Assembly (NCBI GenBank): GCA_025055455.1
Contig: JANWXD010000026.1
Coordinates: 1-58,886, forward strand
Length of the DNA stretch: 58,886 nt
Direction of reading: 5' to 3'
Source: Bryobacteraceae bacterium
GTDB lineage: Bacteria; Acidobacteriota; Terriglobia; Bryobacterales; Bryobacteraceae
Under the pieces are notes generated by a model, which worked only from the letters and a program-made list of their open reading frames with translations, did no database searches and had not been told where the DNA came from. Position 1 is the first letter of the stretch. The number at the start of each line of letters is the position of its first letter. Shown in pieces: positions 40,103 to 49,159 of the stretch. A program made the translations under genes and the position numbers.

Positions 40103-41530
40103 ATGCCTCGGCAAGCCCACATCTCACCGTACTCCGGATCTTGGTACCCCGGCGATGCGGTCCACCTGCGCGAACTGCTGTCGGAACTGTGGCGGAATTC
40201 CGAGCAACGCACCAGCCCCGGGCTGGAGCCGCGGGCGGTTGCCTTTGTCGTTCCCCATGCCGGTCTGATTTACTCGGGCGCGGTGGCAGCCTCTGTGTAC
40301 CGGCGTCTGGAGGCGTGGCAACCGCGGCGCGTGCTTCTGCTCGGTTTCTCCCACCGCGGCGGCCCGTCCGGCGTGGTCCTCCCGGACACGGAGGCGTATC
40401 GCACGCCGCTCGGCGAGCTCGAAGTGGACCGGGAAGCGGTAGCGGATCTCGCCTCCTCGCAGCCGTTTCATCGCGTGAGCGAGCGGATCGTGTGTGACCA
40501 CTCGGTAGAGATTCAATTGCCGCTGCTCCAACGAGCGGCGCCGGAAGCCAAGCTCGTCCCGCTCTACGTCGGGGACTTGGACGCGGAAGCCCGACAGAAT
40601 GCGGCGGAGCGCCTGGCGCAGTGGATCGGCCCGGACACGATTGCACTGGCCAGTTCCGACTTCACGCACTTCGGCGCCGCCTTTTCCTTCCAGCCGTTTC
40701 CCGTGGACCAAGACGTAGCCGACCGGCTCCGGGAGCTGGATTACAAGGTCGTGGATGCCGCGAGCAGTCTGCGCGAATCGTTCTTCTTCGGCGTGCTGCG
40801 GGAAACGCGGGCTACCGTCTGCGGTTACGCGCCCATCGGACTGCTGCTCGCGACGCTCCGGCAGTTCGATGACCGTGATGAAATCTTCCAGGACCTGCTC
40901 GATTATCAGACCTCGGGCGAAATTACCGGCGATTTTCACCACTCGGTGAGCTATGCCGCGCTGGCCTATTATCGCTGGAGCGACTTGCAGCTCGACGCGG
41001 AGGAGCAGGCGGCGGCGCTCCAGCTGGCCCGCGGCGCTTTGCGGCATTACCAGGAAACCGGGTCGCGGCGAGCCCCGGCGGTTCCCAAGCCGCCTCTGGC
41101 CGGCCTGGAGCAGTGCCGGGCCGCTTTCGTCACCTTGCGCAAGAACGGGGAGCTGCGAGGCTGTCTGGGTCGCAGCGTGGCGGATCGGCCCCTGTGGGAG
41201 ATCCTTCCCGAACTGGCCCTCGCCTCCGCGCTCGAAGACCGCCGATTTCCCCCGGTGCAACCGGACGAGAGCGGCATCGAGGTCGAGATTTCGGTCCTGT
41301 CCCCCCTGAAGCGGATTCCCGATCGGAGCGCTTTCCGCATCCATCAGCACGGCGCCTTGCTGAGCGCGCAAGGCCATCAGGGGCTTCTGTTGCCTCAGGT
41401 GGCCACCGAACGCGGCTGGGATGCTGACCGTTTCTTCCGGGCCCTGGCGGTGAAAGCAGGGGTGAGTCCCGACGTCTACTCGGATCCTTCCACACGCCTG
41501 CACGTCTTCCGCGCGCAGGTCATTCACTGA
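40103..41530 (+). CDS. Memo-AMMECR1 fusion (AmmeMemoRadiSam system proteins B and A)
   Basis: A 475-residue two-domain protein. Residues about 1-275 are a Memo-like domain with the metal-site histidines in PHAGLIYSG and FSHRGG, DFTHFG, and the cysteine of TVCGYAP. Residues about 300-475 are an AMMECR1 domain, with TLRKNGELRGCLGR. In many bacteria these two domains occur with a radical SAM protein as the AmmeMemoRadiSam set; the molecular role is unsettled. No such radical SAM gene is adjacent; the one at 48024 is of another type. The start has a good AAGGAG site. It leads the addB-addA pair. Confidence 0.88.
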   Translation: MPRQAHISPYSGSWYPGDAVHLRELLSELWRNSEQRTSPGLEPRAVAFVVPHAGLIYSGAVAASVYRRLEAWQPRRVLLLGFSHRGGPSGVVLPDTEAYRTPLGELEVDREAVADLASSQPFHRVSERIVCDHSVEIQLPLLQRAAPEAKLVPLYVGDLDAEARQNAAERLAQWIGPDTIALASSDFTHFGAAFSFQPFPVDQDVADRLRELDYKVVDAASSLRESFFFGVLRETRATVCGYAPIGLLLATLRQFDDRDEIFQDLLDYQTSGEITGDFHHSVSYAALAYYRWSDLQLDAEEQAAALQLARGALRHYQETGSRRAPAVPKPPLAGLEQCRAAFVTLRKNGELRGCLGRSVADRPLWEILPELALASALEDRRFPPVQPDESGIEVEISVLSPLKRIPDRSAFRIHQHGALLSAQGHQGLLLPQVATERGWDADRFFRALAVKAGVSPDVYSDPSTRLHVFRAQVIH

Positions 41531-41557
41531 GAAGCCGACGCGATTGGGCGCCTTCCC

Positions 41558-41563
41558 TATACT
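41558..41563 (+). promoter_or_regulatory. Possible internal -10 box before addB
   Basis: TATACT lies 9 nt before the addB ATG in the 42-bp gap after the Memo-AMMECR1 gene. It may give addBA its own leaderless transcript. Confidence 0.35.
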
Positions 41564-41572
41564 GAGCAAGAG

Positions 41573-44299
41573 ATGCGCCTGCTGACGGGGCCTCCGGGCT
41601 CGGGGAAGACGCGACGGGTCCTCGAGCGAGTGCGCTGCTATCTGGCGGAGCGCTGCTGGAAGTTCCGGCTCGTGGCGCCTACGGCCACCATGGCGGAGCA
41701 TCTGCGCAACGAGCTGGCCCGGGAAGGTTACGTATTTCGCGCCGGCGTGGTGACGACGCTGTCCCAGCTGCTCGCACGGTGGGCGCCGGAATGGGCCGAA
41801 CCGACGGAAGCGCGCCTGTTGCTCGCGGTGCGGCAAGCGCTCGAGATAACCTCGCCGCCTGCGTTCGAACGGGTCGCCGGATTCGCGGGTTTCCAGTCGG
41901 CTCTCGCGCGCTCGCTTTTGGAGCTCTCTTCAGCGGGCTGCCACGCCGCAGCGCTGGGCGCCGTCGTGCGGAACCGAGGCTTGCCCCCGCACCTCTCCGC
42001 GCTGGCTGGGGTGTATGCGGAAGCGGAAGCCCAGCTCGCCCGTGACGGATTCCTGTTACGCGGCGCCAGACTCCGACAAGCGGCGGAGCGACTGGGGGCA
42101 ACGGGGCTGCCCGACGTCTCGGAAATCTTCTTTGACGGATTTTTTTCCTTCTCCGACCCCGAGCTCGATCTCATCGAGGCGCTCTCCCGCCATGCTTCGG
42201 TGACGGTGACTCTACCCGAGTGGCCCGGGTCGGCGCCGGCCCGGGATCGTTTGCTCCGCTGCGGGTTTCAAGAAGAAAGCCTCTGCCGCGTGCGGCCGCA
42301 TCCGAAGGTGACGCTCGTAGCTGCCGCGGCACCTGATTACGAATGCAACGAAATCGCCCGTCGGATTCTCGCGGAGGCCGCTGCGGGGCGCCCTTTGCGC
42401 GAGATGGGAGTCATCGTGCGCTCGGCCGGTCCGTGGGCGGCCGCTGTGGAAAGCGCGCTCGTGCGATTCGGTATCCCTGTGCGCGCTTATTTCGGTCGAA
42501 GGCTCGCCGACGAAAGCGTCATTCGTTTCTTTGCCGCGGTCATCGAAGCGTTGTGCGCCGATTGGGCTCACGAGAAAGTGCTCGAGGCGCTCATACTGAC
42601 GGCTTCAGGAGCCGGTCGGCAGGCTGGCGCCGATCGCTTCGAGTTCGACGTCCGCGCTCGGCTCCCGGCCAGAGGGCTCGACACGCTTCGGCAATTCGCG
42701 CGCACTCCCAGGGTGCGGGGTTTTCTCGACCGGCTCGAGACGCTAGAGACTTGGCGCCGCCAGCTCGCTCCGCCTTCCGAATGGCGGGCCCGGCTCTCCA
42801 GGCTCGCCGAATTTTTCTGGCCCGAGCGGCCCCAGGGCGAAGAACCTCACGATACGGCGTTGGTCTGGCGCCGTCAGGCTGCCACACTCGAGGCCTACCA
42901 GGCGGCCCTGGAGGAGGCCGCCTCCTCGATGCCGGAGGCTCGGCCCGTGACTCTGGAGGAGTTTTGGAACGCGGTCACGGCGGTGCTGGAAGCCACCGTG
43001 CTACGCGTGCGCGACGAGCGGCGCAACGTCGTGCACCTGCTCGACGCGTACGAAGCGCGGCAGTGGGAATTGCCGGTGGTGTTTGTCTGCGGACTGCTGG
43101 AGGGCGAGTTCCCGCTGCACCCTACGCCGGATCCGATGCTGGATGAACAAGCGCGCGCGGTCCTCAACCGAGCGGGTTATCGGGTCGGGACGGCGTCGGC
43201 CCGCGAGGACGAGGAGCGGCTGCTGTGGGATGTGGCGGTGTCGCGCGCCACCACGAAGCTCGTGCTGAGTTGGTCGCGGTTCAACGCCAAGGGCGAGGAG
43301 AACCTGCGCTCGTTTTTCTTGGACGAGTTCCTCTCCGCGAGGCCGGCCGACGAGGACGCCGAAGCAGTGGCCTTGCGTCCCCGCTCGCTCGTCTCCCCGC
43401 GAGCGCCGCGGACGGTGCGGGTGGCGGATCGTGCTTTGCAGACCGAGATCGCACAGCGGAACCGCACGCTCAAGCCCACCGGCATCGAGGACTTCTTGCA
43501 ATGTCCCTTTCTGTTCTTCGCCCGGTACACGCTGGATCTCGAAGCGCCGCCCGAGGCGCCGGACGAGCGCGTGGATTTCGCCGGCCGCGGCGAGATGGCG
43601 CACAAGTTCCTGGAGCGATGGGCAACGCAAAAGGGTGATTTCGCAGCGCTCTTCGAGGAGTTGTTCGAGGCGTGGGCCGAGCGGCAGGCGATCCCGCCTG
43701 GCTACGCGCGAGAGGCAGCGCGGCTCGAGCTGGAGCAGAACTTGAAACGCTTCGTCCCACAATTTTCGCTCTCCGGGCTCGAGACCGTGGAGACAGAAAA
43801 GAAGTTCCGGCTCGAGCTCGGCGACGGGTTGTGGATCGAGGGCCGGATTGACCGCGTGGACCGCGATGCGAACGGTCGGGCGATCGTCATCGACTACAAG
43901 TACGTCAAGCCCTACCGGGTCAGCCAGCGCATCCGCGGCCACGAAGACGGGAAACTGGTCCAAGGCGGCTTGTATCTGCTCGGCGCTCGGCAGTGCCTGG
44001 GCTGTTCCGTGGCGGGCTTCCTGCTGGCAGGGGTGCGCGGCAAACCCAAATGGGACGGCTGGCATCTGGGGCTGCCGGGCCTCGAAAAGGCGGGAGTGAC
44101 CTGCACGGAGGACGTGCTCGAGGAGCTGGCTGAAACAGCTCGCAACCGTGCTCTGGAGGCGTTCGCCAAGATCGGCGCGGGAATCGTGGCGCCGGACCCG
44201 GCAGCCCCGGAGCTTTGCGAGCATTGCACATTCCGTGACGTCTGCCGCATCGAGGTGGAGGCGCCGACGGTGGCGGCCGCCGCCGAGGACAGCGAATGA
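41573..44299 (+). CDS. addB: AddB-like helicase-nuclease subunit
   Basis: A 908-residue subunit of an AddAB-type complex that resects double-strand breaks for recombination. The N-terminus has a Walker A motif TGPPGSGKT (residues 5-13). The C-terminus is a PD-(D/E)XK nuclease with EGRIDRV and IDYKY near residues 757-777. The [4Fe-4S] cysteines are present: one in LQCPFLFFARY (about 643) and CEHCTFRDVC (882, 885, 891). It is shorter than the B. subtilis protein. Its stop overlaps the addA start as ATGA. Confidence 0.85.
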   Translation: MRLLTGPPGSGKTRRVLERVRCYLAERCWKFRLVAPTATMAEHLRNELAREGYVFRAGVVTTLSQLLARWAPEWAEPTEARLLLAVRQALEITSPPAFERVAGFAGFQSALARSLLELSSAGCHAAALGAVVRNRGLPPHLSALAGVYAEAEAQLARDGFLLRGARLRQAAERLGATGLPDVSEIFFDGFFSFSDPELDLIEALSRHASVTVTLPEWPGSAPARDRLLRCGFQEESLCRVRPHPKVTLVAAAAPDYECNEIARRILAEAAAGRPLREMGVIVRSAGPWAAAVESALVRFGIPVRAYFGRRLADESVIRFFAAVIEALCADWAHEKVLEALILTASGAGRQAGADRFEFDVRARLPARGLDTLRQFARTPRVRGFLDRLETLETWRRQLAPPSEWRARLSRLAEFFWPERPQGEEPHDTALVWRRQAATLEAYQAALEEAASSMPEARPVTLEEFWNAVTAVLEATVLRVRDERRNVVHLLDAYEARQWELPVVFVCGLLEGEFPLHPTPDPMLDEQARAVLNRAGYRVGTASAREDEERLLWDVAVSRATTKLVLSWSRFNAKGEENLRSFFLDEFLSARPADEDAEAVALRPRSLVSPRAPRTVRVADRALQTEIAQRNRTLKPTGIEDFLQCPFLFFARYTLDLEAPPEAPDERVDFAGRGEMAHKFLERWATQKGDFAALFEELFEAWAERQAIPPGYAREAARLELEQNLKRFVPQFSLSGLETVETEKKFRLELGDGLWIEGRIDRVDRDANGRAIVIDYKYVKPYRVSQRIRGHEDGKLVQGGLYLLGARQCLGCSVAGFLLAGVRGKPKWDGWHLGLPGLEKAGVTCTEDVLEELAETARNRALEAFAKIGAGIVAPDPAAPELCEHCTFRDVCRIEVEAPTVAAAAEDSE

Positions 44300-47200
44300 G
44301 CCTCTCCGCGGAGCAGAGCCAGGCCGCCCATCGCATGGGCCAGGACGTGTGCGTGTCGGCCGGCCCGGGCTCCGGCAAGACGCGCGTGCTGGTGGAGCGC
44401 TTCTGCTGGTTGGTCGAGCAAGGCGTTTCCCCGCTCCGAATCCTCGCCATCACCTTCACCGAAAAAGCCGCCGGCGAGATCAAGAACCGCCTTGTCGAGG
44501 CGTTCCGCGATCGTCCGGACACGCGCCGGCAGGTCGAGCGGGCCTGGGTTTCGACCATTCACAGCTTTTGCGCGCGTCTGCTGCGGGAGCACGCACTGGC
44601 AGCGGGCTTGGATCCTGAATTCGCCGTACTCGACGAGCCGGCTAGCGCCGAGATGCTGGCCGAATCGGTCCGTGAAACCTGGGATGCTTTGTGCGCGGGG
44701 GATCCCCACGGTTTGCGAGCTCTACTCGAATCCTTCGTCGAGCCCGACAATCTCGCTTTTCCCTTGGTTCAGGCCTACCAAGCGGCGCGCGCCCGCGGCG
44801 TCGACCTTCAGGCGCTGAGCCAAGTCGGGCTGACTGATCCCGAATCCGAGCGCGGCTCTCGGCGCCAGGAGGCAGTCCGGGTCAGCCAGCGGTACGAGGC
44901 CCAGCGCCGGCTCCTCGCGGACGCGTTGCAGCAGCTCGATCGACGCTATCGGGAACGCAAGCGCGCGGCCGCCGCGCTCGATTTCGCCGATCTGATCGAG
45001 CGGTCCCTCGCGCTGCTCGAGAACCACCCGAGCGTACTCACGGCCGTGCGAGGGAGCTTCGACCACATCCTCATGGACGAGATGCAGGACACCGACCCGC
45101 TGCAATGGAAGCTGATGGACCGGATCCGAACCCCCGGCCGCTTCTTCGCGGTCGGCGACATCAACCAGTCCATTTATGGATTCCGCTATGCCGAGCCGGA
45201 GGTATTCCGCCGGTATCGGGATCAGATCGCGGCCCAAGGAGGACAGATCGACGAGCTGCGCGAGAATTACCGCAGCCGAAGGGAAATCCTGCGCGCGGTG
45301 GAGCGCGTGTTCCGCAGCGTGGACGGTGTCGAGCCGCATGTTCTCAAGCCGTTGCGCTCCTTCTCGCCCAAAGACGAGCCCTCCGTGGAAGTCCTCATCG
45401 GGCATGGCAAGAACAGCGAGGCCGCGGCCCGGATCGAGGCGTTGTGGGTGGCGCGCCGCATCGTCGAGCTCGTCGGGTCGCTCTCGCTCGACTCCCGCGA
45501 GGGTCGCCGGCGGGCGGGGTTTCGCGATATCGCCGTGCTGGTGCGCAACATGAACGCCGCACCGCCGCTCGAGGAGGCCTTCCGGGAGTTCCGGATCCCG
45601 TATTTGGCGGGCGGAGGCAAAGCCTTCTTCGAAACCCGGCAGGCCCGGGATCTGCTCCATCTGCTGCGAGCGATTGCCAACACGTGCGACGAGGTGGCGC
45701 TGGCGGTCGTGCTCCGTTCGCCCCTGGTGGGCGTCAAAGACGAAACGCTCGTCCGTCTGAAAGGCATCGGCCCCCTCGGCGCGGCCCTCTGGAGGCTGCA
45801 TCGTCACGACACTTCCGCCTTCGACGCCGAGGATCTCGCACGTCTGCGCTGGTTTTGCGACCGGCTGCGCGCCGCGCGCCGGATGCGCGATGATGTGCCT
45901 CCGGACCAACTCCTGGCCCGGTTTGTGGACGATTCCGGCTACGAGCAGGGCGCCGATGGCCGCGCCCGGGCCAACACGGCCAAGTTTCTGAGTTTGGTGC
46001 GGGACATTTGGCGCCGGCGGCCGCTGCCGCTTCGCCTTCTCGTGGACCATCTCGAGCTGCGCCGGCGAATGGAGCGGGAGCCGGAAGCCCCTCCGGACGA
46101 CTCCTCCGACGTCGTGCGACTGATGACGGTGCACCAGGCCAAAGGGCTCGAATTCCCCATTGTCTTCGTGGCGGCCATGCACAAAGGACCCAACCGGCGG
46201 CAGCCCCCGCTCCTGCTTGGCCCCGGCGGACTCGGAGCGAAATGGAGGGATCCGGCGGATCCCGATAAGCCCGCGAAAGATCTGGCCTATTTGGAGGCTC
46301 TCGGCGACCTCGAAGCGAGGGAGCGCGGCGAAGAGCACCGGCTATTGTACGTCGCCATGACACGGGCGCAAGAGCACCTAGTCCTGTCGTTTGCGGCCAC
46401 CCGGCGGTCGGGCTCCGATTGGCCGGAGATCGTCTCGGAAGCTCTCGGGGTCGAGCGAAATGCAGTGGATCGAGCGCCGGTTGTGCTCCCCCTGGCGGGC
46501 AAAGGTTTCAGCGTGCGCCTCTGGCGCACCGCGGCCGAGCCCGAGCGCGCCGTCGCCCCTGCGCCGATGAATACCCCGGGAGCCGAGGAGGTGGTGTTAT
46601 GGGATCGGCTGAAGCCCTCCGGCCAGCACGACGCTTCCGTTTCGGTCACCTCGCTCCTTCTCTATCAGAACTGCCCGCGGCGCTACTATTTGGCGCGCTA
46701 CTTGGGCTGGCAGCCTCCGCCATCCCGTCGTCGGTCTCACGACGAGCCGCCGAGCGCCGAGTCCGACGAACTGCTGCTGCCAGGCGCCATCGCCTTCGGT
46801 CAGCAAGTGCACGCGCTGTTGGCCGGCAAAGAGACGGATGCTTCTCCCGAAGCTCGCGCGCTCGCGGCTCGGTTTCACATGAGCGGACTCGGCCAACGCG
46901 TGGCGCGAGCGCAAGTCGTCGAGCGGGAGTTCGACTTCGTCATGGAAGTCGAAGGCCTGGTGGTGCGTGGCCAAATCGATTTGTGGTTCGAGGAGGCAGG
47001 ACGAGTCGCCATCGTGGATTACAAGACCGACGACATCTCGAGGCCCGATGCTTCCGCTCACGCGGCCTCTTACGCGATCCAGCTGCGTCTCTATGCGCTC
47101 GCCCTCGAACGTTTGAACGGCAGCCGGCCCGACGAGGCTTGGGTCTATTTTCTCCGTCCCGACGCAGCCGTGCCCGTGTCGGTCGGTCCGCCAGAGGTCA

Positions 47201-47352
47201 CCGAAGCGCTCCGTTTAGTTCACCGCTTCCGCGAAGCCCAAGAGACACTGAACTTCCCGCTTCAGCCCGGAGAACACTGTCAGCGCTGCCCGTTTTTCCG
47301 CGGCCTGTGCCCGGCCGAGGTGCCACGGATGGCGGCTCCTCAGCCGGTATAA
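44296..47352 (+). CDS. addA: AddA-like UvrD helicase with nuclease domain
   Basis: A 1018-residue superfamily 1A helicase-nuclease. Helicase motifs are intact: Walker A SAGPGSGKT (21-29), motif Ia TFTEKAAGEIKNR, motif II LMDEMQDTD, GDINQSIYGFRYAEP, RENYRSR, MTVHQAKGLEFP and YVAMTRAQEHL. The C-terminal PD-(D/E)XK nuclease shows GQIDLWF and VDYKTDD. Cysteines in YQNCPRRYY (about 793) and CQRCPFFRGLC (995, 998, 1005) are laid out like an iron-sulfur nuclease, which the AddA of B. subtilis lacks. The 3' end overlaps the convergent secreted-protein gene by 13 nt. Confidence 0.87.
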   Translation: MSLSAEQSQAAHRMGQDVCVSAGPGSGKTRVLVERFCWLVEQGVSPLRILAITFTEKAAGEIKNRLVEAFRDRPDTRRQVERAWVSTIHSFCARLLREHALAAGLDPEFAVLDEPASAEMLAESVRETWDALCAGDPHGLRALLESFVEPDNLAFPLVQAYQAARARGVDLQALSQVGLTDPESERGSRRQEAVRVSQRYEAQRRLLADALQQLDRRYRERKRAAAALDFADLIERSLALLENHPSVLTAVRGSFDHILMDEMQDTDPLQWKLMDRIRTPGRFFAVGDINQSIYGFRYAEPEVFRRYRDQIAAQGGQIDELRENYRSRREILRAVERVFRSVDGVEPHVLKPLRSFSPKDEPSVEVLIGHGKNSEAAARIEALWVARRIVELVGSLSLDSREGRRRAGFRDIAVLVRNMNAAPPLEEAFREFRIPYLAGGGKAFFETRQARDLLHLLRAIANTCDEVALAVVLRSPLVGVKDETLVRLKGIGPLGAALWRLHRHDTSAFDAEDLARLRWFCDRLRAARRMRDDVPPDQLLARFVDDSGYEQGADGRARANTAKFLSLVRDIWRRRPLPLRLLVDHLELRRRMEREPEAPPDDSSDVVRLMTVHQAKGLEFPIVFVAAMHKGPNRRQPPLLLGPGGLGAKWRDPADPDKPAKDLAYLEALGDLEARERGEEHRLLYVAMTRAQEHLVLSFAATRRSGSDWPEIVSEALGVERNAVDRAPVVLPLAGKGFSVRLWRTAAEPERAVAPAPMNTPGAEEVVLWDRLKPSGQHDASVSVTSLLLYQNCPRRYYLARYLGWQPPPSRRRSHDEPPSAESDELLLPGAIAFGQQVHALLAGKETDASPEARALAARFHMSGLGQRVARAQVVEREFDFVMEVEGLVVRGQIDLWFEEAGRVAIVDYKTDDISRPDASAHAASYAIQLRLYALALERLNGSRPDEAWVYFLRPDAAVPVSVGPPEVTEALRLVHRFREAQETLNFPLQPGEHCQRCPFFRGLCPAEVPRMAAPQPV

Positions 47353-47966
47353 ACGCCGATCAGGATCACGCCGATCGGCAGGTCGCCGACTTTGGTGTAG
47401 AGCACCCAGTCCGATTCGCCTTCTTGCACCAGGCTCGGCGCGCGTCCGGAGTCGTCTTTCCAGAGGCTCAATATGGCCGGATGCCCACCTTTGGTCGTCT
47501 TCTTGCTCATAGCGACCACTTCCGCGTAGGAGGGCGTGGCGTTCGGGTCTTTGTCTTCTGCGGCTGGAATCAGTAACAGAAAATCCCGCTGAGGCGCTAC
47601 GCCCTGATGGTTGCCGTCGGGCGGGAAAAAGCTGAGGCGCAGCGTGTAGACCCCAGGAAGGATAGGCTGGCCGCGGCGGTCTTGTCCGCGAACTAGGAAG
47701 CGGATGGCGCCGAGCAAGGCGCCGTGCGGCACCGTGGTCAGACTGACGTTCTGCTCGGAAGTCGGGGCGCCCGAGGGCGCCGAAGCGCGGAACCAGATCT
47801 CGCAATACACCGAGCCGTCGCCTCGGAGGATTCTGTGGCCGCTCGGGGCGAGGATCTGCCGAATGGCCGGGTCCAAATCCTCCGGAGGCGCGCCCGTTGC
47901 CTCCAGCTTGTATTGGGCGACCGCAGCAATACATGCAAGCAAAAAGACGCTCATCGCTCGCAGCAT
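47340..47966 (-). CDS. Secreted protein of unknown function
   Basis: A 208-residue protein with a signal peptide (SVFLLACIAAVAQ) and an otherwise beta-rich sequence, with GVYTLRLSFFP and SEQNVSLTTVPHG segments. No family motif was recognised. An AAGGAGGAG ribosome binding site precedes the ATG at 47966 and a GATAAT box lies further upstream. It follows the radical SAM gene by 57 nt and may be cotranscribed with it. Confidence 0.6.
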   Translation of the reverse strand: MLRAMSVFLLACIAAVAQYKLEATGAPPEDLDPAIRQILAPSGHRILRGDGSVYCEIWFRASAPSGAPTSEQNVSLTTVPHGALLGAIRFLVRGQDRRGQPILPGVYTLRLSFFPPDGNHQGVAPQRDFLLLIPAAEDKDPNATPSYAEVVAMSKKTTKGGHPAILSLWKDDSGRAPSLVQEGESDWVLYTKVGDLPIGVILIGVYTG

Positions 47967-48023
47967 GAAACCGAACTCCTCCTTGTCATTATCGCGCTCT
48001 GGGGAACGGTCGCAGCGGTCCGG

Positions 48024-49091
48024 CTACCGTTGTGCGTCGCCGATTTGAACTAAGTTGCCTGCACGTGCCCTGGCTCGGGGCGGTTTCAGGAGCTTCGCCG
48101 GCAGGCGCGAAAAATAGGCCAACCGTTCCACCCAGGGGAGCAGACGGCGCACGGTCCGCCCGTGGAAGACCAGACTTCCGGCAACCAGCAGCGGGTGAGG
48201 AATGGTGGTGCAGCAACGCGAGCAGACGTCGATCTCTCCAGCGCGGCCGGCGACATGGAGACGGCGCATGCGTTGGAGCTCCGGCGAATTCCAAATCTCC
48301 GCCAGGGGCTGCTCCCCGATCCGCCCCACCGGTGTTCCTCCCAACATGTAGCTCTGGCAGCACGGGTACACATCGCCGTTGTGCTTGATGTACAGCGGCC
48401 CGCGCCAGAGGTAGTGACAGGGATGCTTCCAGTCGGAGGGGTCGTGCCCGGCCCCGGGCCGCAGCAGGTTCGTTTCGTCTTCTTTGACGCGGACTTGGTC
48501 CACGCCCGGCACGGCGCTCCAGAAGCGGATGAACTCTTCGACTTCGTGAGCGTTCCGTTCCATGCGCACCATCTGCACCACCACGTGGATGGGGGCGCGG
48601 CGCTCGTGTTTGAGGCGCGCGAAGCGGACGAAGTTGTCGCGGACCTTCTCGAAGCGGGCGCCTTTGCGATAGTACTCGAACGTCTCCTTGGTGGCGCCGT
48701 CGAAGCTCAGCGTGATGTGTTCCAAGGAGGATCGCAAAAGACGCTCCGCCGTGGCTTCGTCCAAGAAGGTGCCATTGGTCGACAACAGCGTGGAAATGTT
48801 GTGACGGGCGCAGTACTCGATGCGGTCGAAGATGCGCGGGTCCAGGAAGGGCTCGCCCAGGCCGATGAGCATCATATGTTCGGCGGCCGGCGCCGACTCC
48901 GCCACCAGGCGCTCGAAAATTTCCTGCGCCATGTCCTCTTTGGGCTGCGGGATCGTTTCCCGAGGGCACATCGGACAGTAGAGGTTGCACTTCGCCGTCG
49001 TTTCGACGATGTACTCGACCGGACGGCCGTGCAGCTGGGTGCGGCCTCGCAAGTACTCCCACAGCAGCGTGGCGCGGTTCCAGGCGCCCAT
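48024..49091 (-). CDS. Radical SAM/SPASM domain protein
   Basis: A 355-residue radical SAM enzyme with the SAM cluster motif CNLYCPMC near residue 35 and a C-terminal SPASM-type region with cysteines in KHPCHYLW, YPCCQSY and VCSRCC for extra iron-sulfur clusters. SPASM enzymes modify peptides, proteins or other substrates; the substrate here is not readable. The N-terminus GAWNRATLLWEYLRGR is of the type seen in uncharacterised SPASM proteins. A TAAAAT box lies 14 nt before the ATG. It is not the AmmeMemoRadiSam enzyme as judged by its motifs. Confidence 0.82.
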   Translation of the reverse strand: MGAWNRATLLWEYLRGRTQLHGRPVEYIVETTAKCNLYCPMCPRETIPQPKEDMAQEIFERLVAESAPAAEHMMLIGLGEPFLDPRIFDRIEYCARHNISTLLSTNGTFLDEATAERLLRSSLEHITLSFDGATKETFEYYRKGARFEKVRDNFVRFARLKHERRAPIHVVVQMVRMERNAHEVEEFIRFWSAVPGVDQVRVKEDETNLLRPGAGHDPSDWKHPCHYLWRGPLYIKHNGDVYPCCQSYMLGGTPVGRIGEQPLAEIWNSPELQRMRRLHVAGRAGEIDVCSRCCTTIPHPLLVAGSLVFHGRTVRRLLPWVERLAYFSRLPAKLLKPPRARARAGNLVQIGDAQR

Positions 49092-49142
49092 GGAAACGTT
49101 TTTTCATTTTAGCTTTGGCCACTGTGTCGCTTGCGACGGAGG

Positions 49143-49148
49143 TACAAT
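49143..49148 (+). promoter_or_regulatory. Probable -10 box of the TIGR01777-like gene
   Basis: TACAAT lies 11 nt before the GTG at 49160, so the leader would be very short. Confidence 0.4.
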
Positions 49149-49159
49149 GGCGGGACGCT

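Noticed and set aside
48024-49091. Radical SAM partner of the Memo-AMMECR1 protein
   Set aside because: The SPASM-type C-terminal cysteines and the distance do not fit the AmmeMemoRadiSam radical SAM protein.
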